This document shows positions 34,041 to 42,474 of a stretch of DNA of 48,856 bases, in pieces. The notes beneath the pieces were generated by a model. It ran no database searches. It worked only from the letters and a program-made list of their open reading frames with translations, and was not told the DNA's origin. A program made the position numbers and the translations under genes. The stretch's first letter is position 1. Each line of letters opens with the position of its first letter. The DNA lies in NCBI RefSeq assembly GCF_003434055.1, contig NZ_QVEX01000022.1:28893-77748 (forward strand), read 5' to 3'. The stretch is from Enterocloster aldenensis. GTDB taxonomy: Bacteria > Bacillota > Clostridia > Lachnospirales > Lachnospiraceae.

Positions 34041-34712
34041 TTAGTATGTGAATTGGTTGTATATATAATTGCCTTTTCCATCATGAATGTAACCAATACA
34101 ATCACATTGAATCCCGGACTCCCAGGCTTCGTCCTCCACAGTGAATAGTTCCAGCATCATACTGTCACAGGACATCATGTAACATGTAACCCTTGGGGAG
34201 TTTCCTGAAGAAACAGTAACTTCTGGATAAGCCGCGGAAAAACCTTTGGATTTAAAGTAGGCAGAGGCCTTTTCCATGTCATCCACATATATCCCCAAAT
34301 GTTCCAGACCGTATATATTAGGTACATTCTTCCAACTGCAATCCAGTCTTTGGCATAACTCCAATGGCACCCCCTGGTTTCCCTGGATATTTATAAAATC
34401 AGTACCAGTTCCCCATACATTTGGATTATGGAACGGCTTCTTGCCATCCGATTCAATTACGATTTCTTCTGATTCACAATATTGAACCGCTGCCGCTGCA
34501 TCGCCTACAGCCAAGGCAATGTGACAGAACCCATATCTTCCGGTAATGTTGCGCCTCCCCTTATGAAGCTTCAACCGGCAGTCCCCATTTTCAAGCGTAT
34601 CCTCCCTGTTCCTGGCCTTTTGGAAAAAAAGATATTTCTGTAACCACGCCGACAACTCATCTGGGGTATCAACATACAGGCCTATACACCAGCCGCTTCC
34701 ATCTTCGGACAT
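34041..34712 (-). CDS. VOC (glyoxalase/dioxygenase) superfamily protein
   Basis: The 223-aa protein has two vicinal-oxygen-chelate modules: CIGLYVDTPDELSAWLQKYL.. with CHIALAVGDAAAAVQYCESE, and YGLEHLGIYVDDMEKASAYF.. with SMMLELFTVEDE. Candidate metal ligands are the His of CHIAL, Glu of PLELC, His of EHLGI and Glu of MLELF. The family covers lyases, epimerases and dioxygenases on small acids; the substrate is unknown. I start at the ATG at 34712, 6 nt after GGGGG, not the one at 34718. It is spaced 11 nt from the epimerase gene. Confidence 0.75.
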   Translation of the reverse strand: MSEDGSGWCIGLYVDTPDELSAWLQKYLFFQKARNREDTLENGDCRLKLHKGRRNITGRYGFCHIALAVGDAAAAVQYCESEEIVIESDGKKPFHNPNVWGTGTDFINIQGNQGVPLELCQRLDCSWKNVPNIYGLEHLGIYVDDMEKASAYFKSKGFSAAYPEVTVSSGNSPRVTCYMMSCDSMMLELFTVEDEAWESGIQCDCIGYIHDGKGNYIYNQFTY

Positions 34713-34723
34713 CTGCATCCCCC

Positions 34724-35983
34724 TTATATTTTGTCCAGTACCCGCTTTCCCCGTTTCATTATTTCAAGACAGGTCCTGGTATTATGATAGGGACACTTTG
34801 CCTTGCTGGCTTTTTCATCCCCCACCATGTTTTTCATTGCTTCCATATCCTTAACCATTTCGCTGTCAAATACCTTATTGCTTCCTAAGGCAAACCATTC
34901 TCCTTTTTCATGGTCTGCAACATATGCCTCCACATAGTCCCATATATCCAGGGTGGCTTTCAGATACTTCTGGTCTTTAGTCAACTCATAGCAATTGAAG
35001 AAAGAGGTGATGCCCTCTGCCTGTGTCCACCATACCTTGGATTTATTTATATGACCTGTCTTTAAATCCATATCAGAGTACATACCGCCATTAATGGGAT
35101 CCAAACCCTCCAGATATACATGATCCATAATATCCAAAGCGGTGTTTCTGGCCTTTTTTATTAAAGATCCATCGCCTAAAAGATCTGCTGCCCATGTAAG
35201 AAGATAACAGCATTCTGCATCATGACCATAGTTGATTTCATCATCAGTACGGTTTCCATCCTCATCCATTCCAGCTTTTAAATGGTGGTTATCCCTATCC
35301 ACCGCCACATCCAGAAGAAACTCCAGAAATTCCTTAAGTACTACCCCAACATACTGATTTCCGGTGGCCTGATATAGGGTTATGGTTGCCTCAAACATAT
35401 GAAGATGGGAATTTAACAGCTTTGGGGCCCCATCTGCATTCATTACCCAGCGCCATAGCCAGAAGTCCTTCTTCCATTCCCTGGAAACAGAATCTGCATA
35501 TCCGCCATTTTCATATTTTGCACAGCTGTTTACAAGCTTGAAAGTCCGCATTGCCATATCCAGCGCGTTTTCATCTTTAAAAACACGATAATATTCCGCC
35601 ATGGAATATACGATAAAGGCTTGTCCATATGTCCTCTTCTCTATTTCCAGAGGAATCCCTTTCTCATTTACCATCCAGTAAACGCCGTCATATGTATTAT
35701 CCCAGAAATAATCCCGCAGGTACTCAAATGCCCTTTTAGCCAGTTTCTCATAATGTTCATCCCCAAATATGTCAAATGCGCTGGTAAATGCCCACAGCAT
35801 CCTGGTGTTGAGGACTACAGCCTTAGGATATCCTTCAACTGGCTTTAAATTTCCGTCCACCTTTCCGAAAAAGCCCCCATTTTTTTCATCCACCATATTA
35901 TTACACCAAAAGGGAAGGATACACTCCTTCAGGTTCTTTTCCATCCTTGACATAAGTGTTTTGATTGAATTAACTTCATCCAT
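34724..35983 (-). CDS. AGE-family epimerase (cellobiose 2-epimerase-like)
   Basis: The 419-aa (alpha/alpha)6-barrel protein is of the N-acylglucosamine/cellobiose 2-epimerase family. The motifs are RTYGQAFIVYSMAEYY, NYGHDAECCYLLTWAADLLG (catalytic His), KVWWTQAEG and KCPYHNTRTCLEI, the second catalytic His region typical of cellobiose 2-epimerases. Such enzymes epimerise glucose to mannose at the reducing end of beta-1,4-disaccharides, or interconvert aldose/ketose. The frame can be read from a GTG at 35992, but the ATG at 35983 has the better spacing from AGAAGG and overlaps the stop of the upstream gene by 8 nt, a sign of translational coupling. Confidence 0.85.
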   Translation of the reverse strand: MDEVNSIKTLMSRMEKNLKECILPFWCNNMVDEKNGGFFGKVDGNLKPVEGYPKAVVLNTRMLWAFTSAFDIFGDEHYEKLAKRAFEYLRDYFWDNTYDGVYWMVNEKGIPLEIEKRTYGQAFIVYSMAEYYRVFKDENALDMAMRTFKLVNSCAKYENGGYADSVSREWKKDFWLWRWVMNADGAPKLLNSHLHMFEATITLYQATGNQYVGVVLKEFLEFLLDVAVDRDNHHLKAGMDEDGNRTDDEINYGHDAECCYLLTWAADLLGDGSLIKKARNTALDIMDHVYLEGLDPINGGMYSDMDLKTGHINKSKVWWTQAEGITSFFNCYELTKDQKYLKATLDIWDYVEAYVADHEKGEWFALGSNKVFDSEMVKDMEAMKNMVGDEKASKAKCPYHNTRTCLEIMKRGKRVLDKI

Positions 35984-36983
35984 TCCATACACCTTCTTTT
36001 TCTTTTATTTTCAATTCCTTTTCGATTGATTCCATCAAGCCAAGCATATAGCCGGTTGCAAATAAGTTTCCATTTATCCCATAACCCGGATTGGAATTAT
36101 CATCTCCATACATGGTCGGAACGTGGTCAGGGCGCATGACCCCCTGATATCCAATTTCATAATAGGCTTTCATAGCCTCATACATATCGGTATCCCCTAC
36201 ATGATGGAAGGTCTCCACAAATTCTTCCGGCTGGCCATGTATATCCCTGAAATGCGCAAAGAAGAGCTTCCCTTCCCTTCCGAATCTGCGGATACAATCC
36301 GGTACATCCTCACCCATGGACGCAAAGGTTCCCTGACACATGGTTATACCGTTATATTCACTGGGCACAAGCTTAGTAACCTGGTACATTGCATCCGCGC
36401 TGGTAAGTATACGGTCAACGCCTCCAATACAACTGACTGGCGGATCATCCGGATGCACGGCCAGCTGTACCTTATATTTCTCCGCCACAGGAATCACTTT
36501 TTTTAGGAAATACTCCAGGTTCGTCCATAGGGCGTCCGCACTGACAGGACCACAGGCAGGCGGCGGACAGTTTTTTACATCCTCCATTTTAAATCCGGTA
36601 ACAGACGCTCCTCCTTCTGCAGCCACATTTACCCTGGTCCTGAACCATCCCCATACAGGCATCCAGTTAAAGCATACGGTCTTTATCCCCAGTTTCCCCA
36701 TATTCTCCAACAGGGTACAAAATCTGGCAATGGCTTCATCTTTAGCCGGCAGTCCCAGCTTTGCACTATCGATAAAATCCACTCCTTCCAGTACAGACCA
36801 TTCCATGCCGAAATCTTCCATTTCCTGTTTGAGTTCCCGCAAGGACATATAATGCCAGGGCGGGACTAGGCTGGTATATTTGCCGCCCTGGGGCATTGTA
36901 ACTGCATACTTTATACCAAGTTGTTTTGCAAAATGCTTTAACGGGGTATGATGTTCCCCATAAAATGAATATGCAATTTTCAA
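35976..36983 (-). CDS. uxuA: D-mannonate dehydratase (TTG start)
   Basis: The 335-aa TIM-barrel enzyme dehydrates D-mannonate to 2-keto-3-deoxy-D-gluconate. It has MKIAYSFYGEHHTPLKHFAK at the N-terminus, VCFNWMPVWGWFRTR, AVHPDDPPVSCIGGVDRIL (metal ligands), FAHFRDIHG and MRPDHVPTMYGDD near residue 282. The upstream frame (to 37025) has no ribosome site; GAGGAGG ends 7 nt before a TTG that encodes the start of the conserved N-terminus, so I use the TTG at 36983. That site lies inside the last codons of the preceding gene, which ends 1 nt before the TTG. Confidence 0.88.
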   Translation of the reverse strand: MKIAYSFYGEHHTPLKHFAKQLGIKYAVTMPQGGKYTSLVPPWHYMSLRELKQEMEDFGMEWSVLEGVDFIDSAKLGLPAKDEAIARFCTLLENMGKLGIKTVCFNWMPVWGWFRTRVNVAAEGGASVTGFKMEDVKNCPPPACGPVSADALWTNLEYFLKKVIPVAEKYKVQLAVHPDDPPVSCIGGVDRILTSADAMYQVTKLVPSEYNGITMCQGTFASMGEDVPDCIRRFGREGKLFFAHFRDIHGQPEEFVETFHHVGDTDMYEAMKAYYEIGYQGVMRPDHVPTMYGDDNSNPGYGINGNLFATGYMLGLMESIEKELKIKEKEGVWNG

Positions 36984-36984
36984 A

Positions 36985-37845
36985 TCAATTCCTCCTCGTC
37001 TCTTTATATAGAAGCATTTCCCCAATAACCGGAATCCAATAATCAGGCATTCCTTTTTTGTTATTTACATAATTTACAAACTTCCCAATCTGCTCCGTGT
37101 TTAATGTAAACATATCATAGTGACAGGGAATCATAAGGCGGATACCGGCTTTCCTGCATAGTTCTGCTGCTTCGCTGTACATCATATTGGATGCAAATCC
37201 TTTTTGGCGCCGTTCCTCATCCCATCCGTTTACTGGTACAAATGCCATATGCACATCTGCTCTGGCCAGCAGGGCGGGGAGTTCTTCATAGTATAGGGTG
37301 TCACCTGCATGATATAAGGTAAAAGGCCCCATTCGTACGATGTAGCCCAGATACGGGTACTCGGAAGCAATGCTATAGTCAAATCCGTTATGTTTACCCG
37401 GAATAGCCTCGATGCATATATTTCCAGTCATCAGTTTTCTTCCTGCCTGACAGGCCAGGATATCATCCTCACTGATTCCATCCTCAAGCAAGGACGGACG
37501 GGCAGAAAATGGAATCACAATCCTGGCACCGGGGTTTGCTTTTAAAACCGGTATCACCGTATCCCTGTCATAGTGATCCTTATGGTCATGGCTGCATAAT
37601 ATATAATCCACACATGTAATCCATGACGGCTGCACGGGTATGGGCATCATCCTTATATGCTGAATGACAGGACTATTCCTGGTCATATCCTCCAGGGATG
37701 TGGACAGATATGGATCAAAAAGTATGCAGCAATCCCGGGACTTCACAAGAAAACCGCTCTGTCCCATCCACCACACTGCCAGTTCCCCATCCCCTGGTTT
37801 GTAATGATTCATTTCATCAGCTAAGTTTCTATCATTTTCTATCAT
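36985..37845 (-). CDS. MBL-fold metal-dependent hydrolase (UlaG-like)
   Basis: The 286-aa metallo-beta-lactamase-fold hydrolase carries the zinc motif CSHDHKDHYD near residue 83, FLVKSRDCCILFDPYLST in the first strands, LYHAGDTLYYEEL (metal Asp) and MIPCHYDMF (late His). The best-known relatives are L-ascorbate-6-phosphate lactonase UlaG and UlaG-like hydrolases; a lactone or phosphodiester substrate in sugar-acid catabolism is plausible. The longer frame starts TTG at 37863; I use the ATG at 37845 with AGGAAGG 6 nt upstream. Confidence 0.82.
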   Translation of the reverse strand: MIENDRNLADEMNHYKPGDGELAVWWMGQSGFLVKSRDCCILFDPYLSTSLEDMTRNSPVIQHIRMMPIPVQPSWITCVDYILCSHDHKDHYDRDTVIPVLKANPGARIVIPFSARPSLLEDGISEDDILACQAGRKLMTGNICIEAIPGKHNGFDYSIASEYPYLGYIVRMGPFTLYHAGDTLYYEELPALLARADVHMAFVPVNGWDEERRQKGFASNMMYSEAAELCRKAGIRLMIPCHYDMFTLNTEQIGKFVNYVNNKKGMPDYWIPVIGEMLLYKETRRN

Positions 37846-37856
37846 ACATGGCCTTC

Positions 37857-38636
37857 CTAACAAACCCTGAGCATCAAGCCTCCGTCAACGAGCACCGTGG
37901 CACCGGTCATATAGCGGAATGCATCTGATACCATGCAGGCCACCACATCCCCAATATCCTCTGGAGTCCCAACCTTTTTCAATGGAATCAGCCGCTCTGT
38001 CTCAGCAAGTTCCTTTGCATCCGCTAAATCCGGGTTCATATTAGTGAGGACCGCACCCGGGGCACATGTATTGACCCTAATCCCATAGGGGGATAGATCT
38101 GCGGCCAGACATCTCATCAACCCCTCCAAGGCACACTTCGTGCTGGTATATACGGCCTGGGGAGGCAATGGATTTAACGCATTAACAGAGGTGATGATTA
38201 CTATCTTCCCATCCTTCTGTCTTTTCATGATTTCTCCAGCCCGCTTCAGTCCGAACAGCGCTCCTTTTACATTCGTTGCATACAGTGTATCCATTTCCTC
38301 CTGTGTGGTTTCCATAGCCCGTTTCCGTATGGTGAATGCAGCATTGTTCACATATATATCAAGGCGTCCCGTCTCCTTTTCATATATATCAAAAAAATCC
38401 TCTACCTGGGACTGGACCGAAACATCTATCTCATATGCCGCCCCCTTGACTCCCAAATCATCAAGCTCATTTTTTACCTCTTCCAGATATTTTTTATTTC
38501 TTCCCAGTACGGTCACATCTGCGCCCAGCTTTGCCAGGGACATGGCAATTGCCCTTCCGATTCCCTGGGTGCCTCCTGTAATAATGGCTTTCTTCCCCTC
38601 AAGGCTGAATACCTTATTGATATAATCCATCTGCAT
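37857..38636 (-). CDS. SDR-family sugar (acid) oxidoreductase
   Basis: The 259-aa classical short-chain dehydrogenase has the cofactor motif TGGTQGIGR (residues 20-28), VNNAAF, the catalytic Ser in ITSVNALNP, Tyr-x-x-x-Lys in AVYTSTKCALEGLM (Tyr about 161) and the PGAVLTNM loop. The position next to mannonate dehydratase suggests a fructuronate reductase/mannonate oxidoreductase role, as for SDR-type enzymes that replace UxuB; gluconate 5-dehydrogenase is the alternative. GGAGG lies 7 nt before the ATG. Confidence 0.85.
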   Translation of the reverse strand: MQMDYINKVFSLEGKKAIITGGTQGIGRAIAMSLAKLGADVTVLGRNKKYLEEVKNELDDLGVKGAAYEIDVSVQSQVEDFFDIYEKETGRLDIYVNNAAFTIRKRAMETTQEEMDTLYATNVKGALFGLKRAGEIMKRQKDGKIVIITSVNALNPLPPQAVYTSTKCALEGLMRCLAADLSPYGIRVNTCAPGAVLTNMNPDLADAKELAETERLIPLKKVGTPEDIGDVVACMVSDAFRYMTGATVLVDGGLMLRVC

Positions 38637-38647
38637 ATTTTCTCCTC

Positions 38648-39655
38648 CTACGCTTGTTTTCTGCCCTGGAGTGTATTCATCACCACTGCAAATATCATCA
38701 GTGAACCCCTTACCACATATTGGGCATATTCCCCAACGTTTAACAGGGTCATGGCGTTGCTTACCACACCCAGGAATACAAGGCCCACCATAGTTCCCTT
38801 CATTGTACCGATTCCTCCGTTAAAACTGGCGCCTCCAATGATAACAGAGGATATGACTGTCATTCCCCAGTCTTTTGCAAAAGTAAAATTTCCAGCCATA
38901 ACCTGTGAAGACAGGATAATACCACTGATAACCGCAGTTATCTGGACCAACACCATACATACCGTCTTTGTCCTGATAACATTAATTCCCGATAACCTGG
39001 CCGCTTCTGCATTGCCTCCAGATGCATAAACGTCCCGCCCCAGTTTTGTCTTGTGCATTATGATATAGATAAGCAGAAAGACAATCAGCATAAAGATTGC
39101 TGCATTAGGAATTACCTCCATTGTAAAGCCAGCCCCAATTGTACTGTACCATCCTGGAAAGGTCACTACCGGAAAACCATTGGATATCATTGCGCAGATA
39201 CCATATAATACATTCATCATTGCTAATGTGACAATCATTGATGGCATCTTGAATTTTGTGACAAAATATGTATTTACAAGTCCTGTTACCGTCCCAACAG
39301 CACAGGCTGACAGAATCCCTATAAGAAAAACAAGCCACCCAGGCATTACCCCGCTGCTCCCCCATCTCCCCCAGCACAATCCAATCATAACACCTGACAT
39401 TGCTACCGTGGAACTGACCGATAAATCAATTTCCCCACATATAATTACCATGGTCATACCAAAAGCAAGAATTCCCTGCATGGATATATTTCTTAAAATA
39501 TTAAGGAAATTACCAGGTGTAAGGAAATATGGACTTGCAAACGCCATCACGGCAATCAGGACGAGCAACAGCAGTTCCAGTAAATATTGATTCAATGATA
39601 TCCTGATGTTTCTTTGTCCTGATTTGATATTTGTCCGGGTCATTATCTTTTCCAT
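38648..39655 (-). CDS. Sugar ABC transporter permease (RbsC-like)
   Basis: The 335-aa permease of the ribose/galactose/xylose (CUT2) family has about nine hydrophobic spans. Typical segments are SPYFLTPGNFLNILRNISMQ, then GMTMVIICGEIDLSVSSTVA, YASGGNAEAARLSGINVIRT and SVIIGGASFNGGIGTMKGTM. It pairs with the ATPase just upstream. I start at the ATG at 39655, with AAAGGAGG 7 nt upstream; the frame from 39679 would overlap the ATPase gene. Confidence 0.9.
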   Translation of the reverse strand: MEKIMTRTNIKSGQRNIRISLNQYLLELLLLVLIAVMAFASPYFLTPGNFLNILRNISMQGILAFGMTMVIICGEIDLSVSSTVAMSGVMIGLCWGRWGSSGVMPGWLVFLIGILSACAVGTVTGLVNTYFVTKFKMPSMIVTLAMMNVLYGICAMISNGFPVVTFPGWYSTIGAGFTMEVIPNAAIFMLIVFLLIYIIMHKTKLGRDVYASGGNAEAARLSGINVIRTKTVCMVLVQITAVISGIILSSQVMAGNFTFAKDWGMTVISSVIIGGASFNGGIGTMKGTMVGLVFLGVVSNAMTLLNVGEYAQYVVRGSLMIFAVVMNTLQGRKQA

Positions 39656-39669
39656 TGTATCCTCCTTTC

Positions 39670-41151
39670 TCACATGCACATTGCATATAAATCATCAATC
39701 CCCAGATGGCCTATATCCTGTTCAGAAATTTCTCCTACAAGGCGCCCCTCATGCATGATGATGATCCGATGGCACACTTCCAGTAATTCTTCCAATTCTG
39801 TAGATACCATGATGCTGGATATGCCCTTACGTGCCTCATCCCATATAATCTGGAATATCTGCTGTTTTGCGCTGACATCAATGCCTTTTGAGGGTTCATC
39901 GAAAAACATTATTTTAGGATTGGTATTCAGCCAGTTTCCCACTACCACCTTCTGGGCGTTTCCGCCTGATAACGAAGTAATTGGATCATCGGGACTGGAC
40001 ACTTTTATTTGCAGATCCTGAATCTGATGCTGGGCAAACTCCTTTTCCAGACTCTTTTTCACAAAAATACCCTTAGAAATCAAGTCAGTACTTGCCATGC
40101 ATATGTTCTGTTTGATTGTGTGCACCATCACAAGGCCTTCTGATGTCCTGTTCTCCTGAATCATGGCAAGTCCCCGTTTCTTCATTAGCTGAGGTGTTGC
40201 CTTTTTTATCTTTTCGTCAAACATGATGATTTCACCAGAGTCATATCTGTCTGCCCCAAATATCCCCCGCAGGAGTTCTGTACGCCCGGACCCCAGCATA
40301 CCTGCAATCCCCAGCACCTCACCTTCTTTTAAAGAAAAGCTGATATCAGTAAATTTATCTTTCCTTGAAAGATTATTTACCTGCAGCACCACCTTGTTGC
40401 CTGGCTTTAAATCTTCCGGACGCTTTTTTATTTCCACACTGCCAAACATCATACGTATCACATCTTTGCGTTCCAGTTTATCCATGTTCTCAGTACCTAT
40501 GAGTTTTCCATCCCTAAGAACCGTGCAGGTGTCCGCAATCTCCCATAACTCATGCAGTTTATGTGATACATAGATGATAATCACATCCTTTTCTTTTAAC
40601 CGCCTCAGCATGGCGAACAGTGCCTGTGTTTCATGTTTTGCAAGCGCAGAGGTGGGTTCGTCCAGCTGCAGGACCTTCGGATGGAAGGACATGGCTTTTG
40701 CTATCTCCACCATCTGTTTGTTTCCGGCGCTTAAATCTTTTACAAGTATGTCCACCGGTATATCCAGCTGCAATTCATCTAATATATCCTTCGCAATACA
40801 CTGCCCCTCTTTCCAGTTAATCATCCCATGTTTCATGGGCATTCTGCCCAGCAGGATATTTTCCGCCACATTTAGTCCCGGTACCAGGCTTAAATCCTGA
40901 TAGACAGTTGCAATTCCCTTTTCAAACGCATTCTTCGGACTGTTAAACCGCATTTCCTTTCCATCCAGGAAAAACTCTCCTGACGTTGGGCTTATTGCTC
41001 CTGAAAATACTTTTAACAAAGTGGATTTACCTGACCCGTTTTTTCCCACAAAAGCATGGACTCTTCCGCTGTCAAAACTGACATTGATATGATTTAAAGC
41101 CAGTGTCCCGGGATATTGTTTGCTTATGTTTTTGGTCTCCAGCACACTCAT
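39670..41151 (-). CDS. Sugar ABC transporter ATPase, tandem domains (RbsA-like)
   Basis: The 493-aa CUT2 ATPase has two nucleotide-binding domains. The first has Walker A FVGKNGSGKSTLLKVF (about 36-44), signature VKDLSAGNKQMVEIAKAM and Walker B LQLDEPTSAL. The second has GMLGSGRTELLRGIF, a degenerate Walker A as usual in this family, signature LSGGNAQKVVVGNW and FFDEPSKGIDV. It energises import of a monosaccharide-type substrate. GGAGC is 8 nt before the ATG. Confidence 0.92.
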   Translation of the reverse strand: MSVLETKNISKQYPGTLALNHINVSFDSGRVHAFVGKNGSGKSTLLKVFSGAISPTSGEFFLDGKEMRFNSPKNAFEKGIATVYQDLSLVPGLNVAENILLGRMPMKHGMINWKEGQCIAKDILDELQLDIPVDILVKDLSAGNKQMVEIAKAMSFHPKVLQLDEPTSALAKHETQALFAMLRRLKEKDVIIIYVSHKLHELWEIADTCTVLRDGKLIGTENMDKLERKDVIRMMFGSVEIKKRPEDLKPGNKVVLQVNNLSRKDKFTDISFSLKEGEVLGIAGMLGSGRTELLRGIFGADRYDSGEIIMFDEKIKKATPQLMKKRGLAMIQENRTSEGLVMVHTIKQNICMASTDLISKGIFVKKSLEKEFAQHQIQDLQIKVSSPDDPITSLSGGNAQKVVVGNWLNTNPKIMFFDEPSKGIDVSAKQQIFQIIWDEARKGISSIMVSTELEELLEVCHRIIIMHEGRLVGEISEQDIGHLGIDDLYAMCM

Positions 41152-41168
41152 GGTCCTGCTCCTTCCCT

Positions 41169-42305
41169 CTATTTCATTACACCTAAGTCCTTCATCTGTT
41201 GTTCATATATATCAATTGTTTCAGGTTCCCTTTGGTTCAGCACCATGTCCTCACATGCATTCCACTTCTGTACATACTGTTCTGTTGATGTATCTCCCAT
41301 CAATACCTGAATACACTGTTCTGCGGCCCTGTATCCTCCTTCATAGGAATTCTGTCCTACTGCTACCTGGCATATATCGCTTTCCCGCATCATCTGTGAT
41401 ATCTGCACAGAGACATCGATTCCGAACACATATATCTGCCCTTCTTTACCCGCATTTTTAACTGCCATCGTAGACCCGACAATAGCCCCTTCATTTGCAC
41501 AGAATATAATATCCAAATCCGGATTACCCGTAATTACGTCCCCTGCTACCTGAATTGCCTCATCCTGCATCCAGGCATCCTGATCAGTAACAACGCTATA
41601 ATTCACTCCTTCATTGGTTAATGCATCCAGAAAAGCGTTTACACGGGTACTGGAGGCTTCATTGGCAAGCGCTGCAAATTGAAGGACTGCTATTTTTACT
41701 TGCTTGTCCCCATACATCTCTTTGACAATCGGCGCTGATATCTGTCCACATGTTTTGCTCATACTGGCATTATCATTTGCAAATACGCCATATAGATGGC
41801 TTAAATCTACATTTGCGTTTGGAGTACCATTGACAATCGTAACCGGAATACCCTTATCTGCAATATTGTTTAATGGGGTCAGTACCACTTCCGAGGAAGG
41901 TGCCCAGACAAGACCGTCAACCCCTTGGGTAACATACGTGTTCATCAATTCCAAATCCTTTGCGTTGTCCCCTCCTGTATTGGCTGTCAGGATCTGTACA
42001 CCATAGTCTTTTGCAGCCTGCTGTGCAGCCTGGGTTATGATTCCCTGATGCTGGTCTTCCTGATAAACCACACATGCAATGGTAATATCCTCCGGTTTCA
42101 TTGGTGCATCTTTTGGTTTTACAGGAAGCGTCCCCTGTGAATCCTGGCTTTCGGACGCTTCTGTTCCGTCTGTCCGGGCCTCCGTCTGGACGTTTTCCTG
42201 ACTGTTCCCCGGGACTGGCGGTTCCGCCTTACCACCTGCACAGGCGCCCAATACCATGCTGATGCCTATAACTGCTGCTATCCACTTTCCTGCTCTTCGT
42301 TTCAT
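41169..42305 (-). CDS. Sugar ABC transporter substrate-binding lipoprotein
   Basis: The 378-aa protein has a lipoprotein signal (MKRRAGKWIAAVIGISMVLG, then A-C, lipid-anchored Cys22), a Ser/Glu-rich linker with EGT-type residues, and a periplasmic-binding-protein type 1 fold of the RbsB family: DITIACVVYQEDQHQGIITQ, GVDGLVWAPSSEVVLTPLNN, PVTIVNGTPNANVDLSHLYG and QVAVGQNSYEGGYRAAEQCI. It is the first gene of the operon and delivers substrate to the adjacent permease. GGAGGGG lies 5 nt before the ATG. The ligand is unknown. Confidence 0.9.
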   Translation of the reverse strand: MKRRAGKWIAAVIGISMVLGACAGGKAEPPVPGNSQENVQTEARTDGTEASESQDSQGTLPVKPKDAPMKPEDITIACVVYQEDQHQGIITQAAQQAAKDYGVQILTANTGGDNAKDLELMNTYVTQGVDGLVWAPSSEVVLTPLNNIADKGIPVTIVNGTPNANVDLSHLYGVFANDNASMSKTCGQISAPIVKEMYGDKQVKIAVLQFAALANEASSTRVNAFLDALTNEGVNYSVVTDQDAWMQDEAIQVAGDVITGNPDLDIIFCANEGAIVGSTMAVKNAGKEGQIYVFGIDVSVQISQMMRESDICQVAVGQNSYEGGYRAAEQCIQVLMGDTSTEQYVQKWNACEDMVLNQREPETIDIYEQQMKDLGVMK

Positions 42306-42361
42306 GTTACCCCTCCGTTTTTCTTTTTTAATGGTTTTTAGGTTATCTATGATCTAAATCA

Positions 42362-42390
42362 ACTATATCGGATTTATCCACTGTTAACAA
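42362..42390 (-). promoter_or_regulatory. Promoter of the sugar operon
   Basis: On the - strand TTGTTA, a 17-nt spacer and TATAGT lie 57 nt upstream of the binding-protein gene. The AT-rich stretch upstream (42391-42470) separates it from the divergent sensor gene and would hold the AraC-type regulator's sites. Confidence 0.7.
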
Positions 42391-42474
42391 TTTGAGATTT
42401 TTTTGATTTATTGTACTTTTTTTGTTAATATTAAGATATGAATTTTAAAATTATCAATCAAATAGGGTGGGGGC

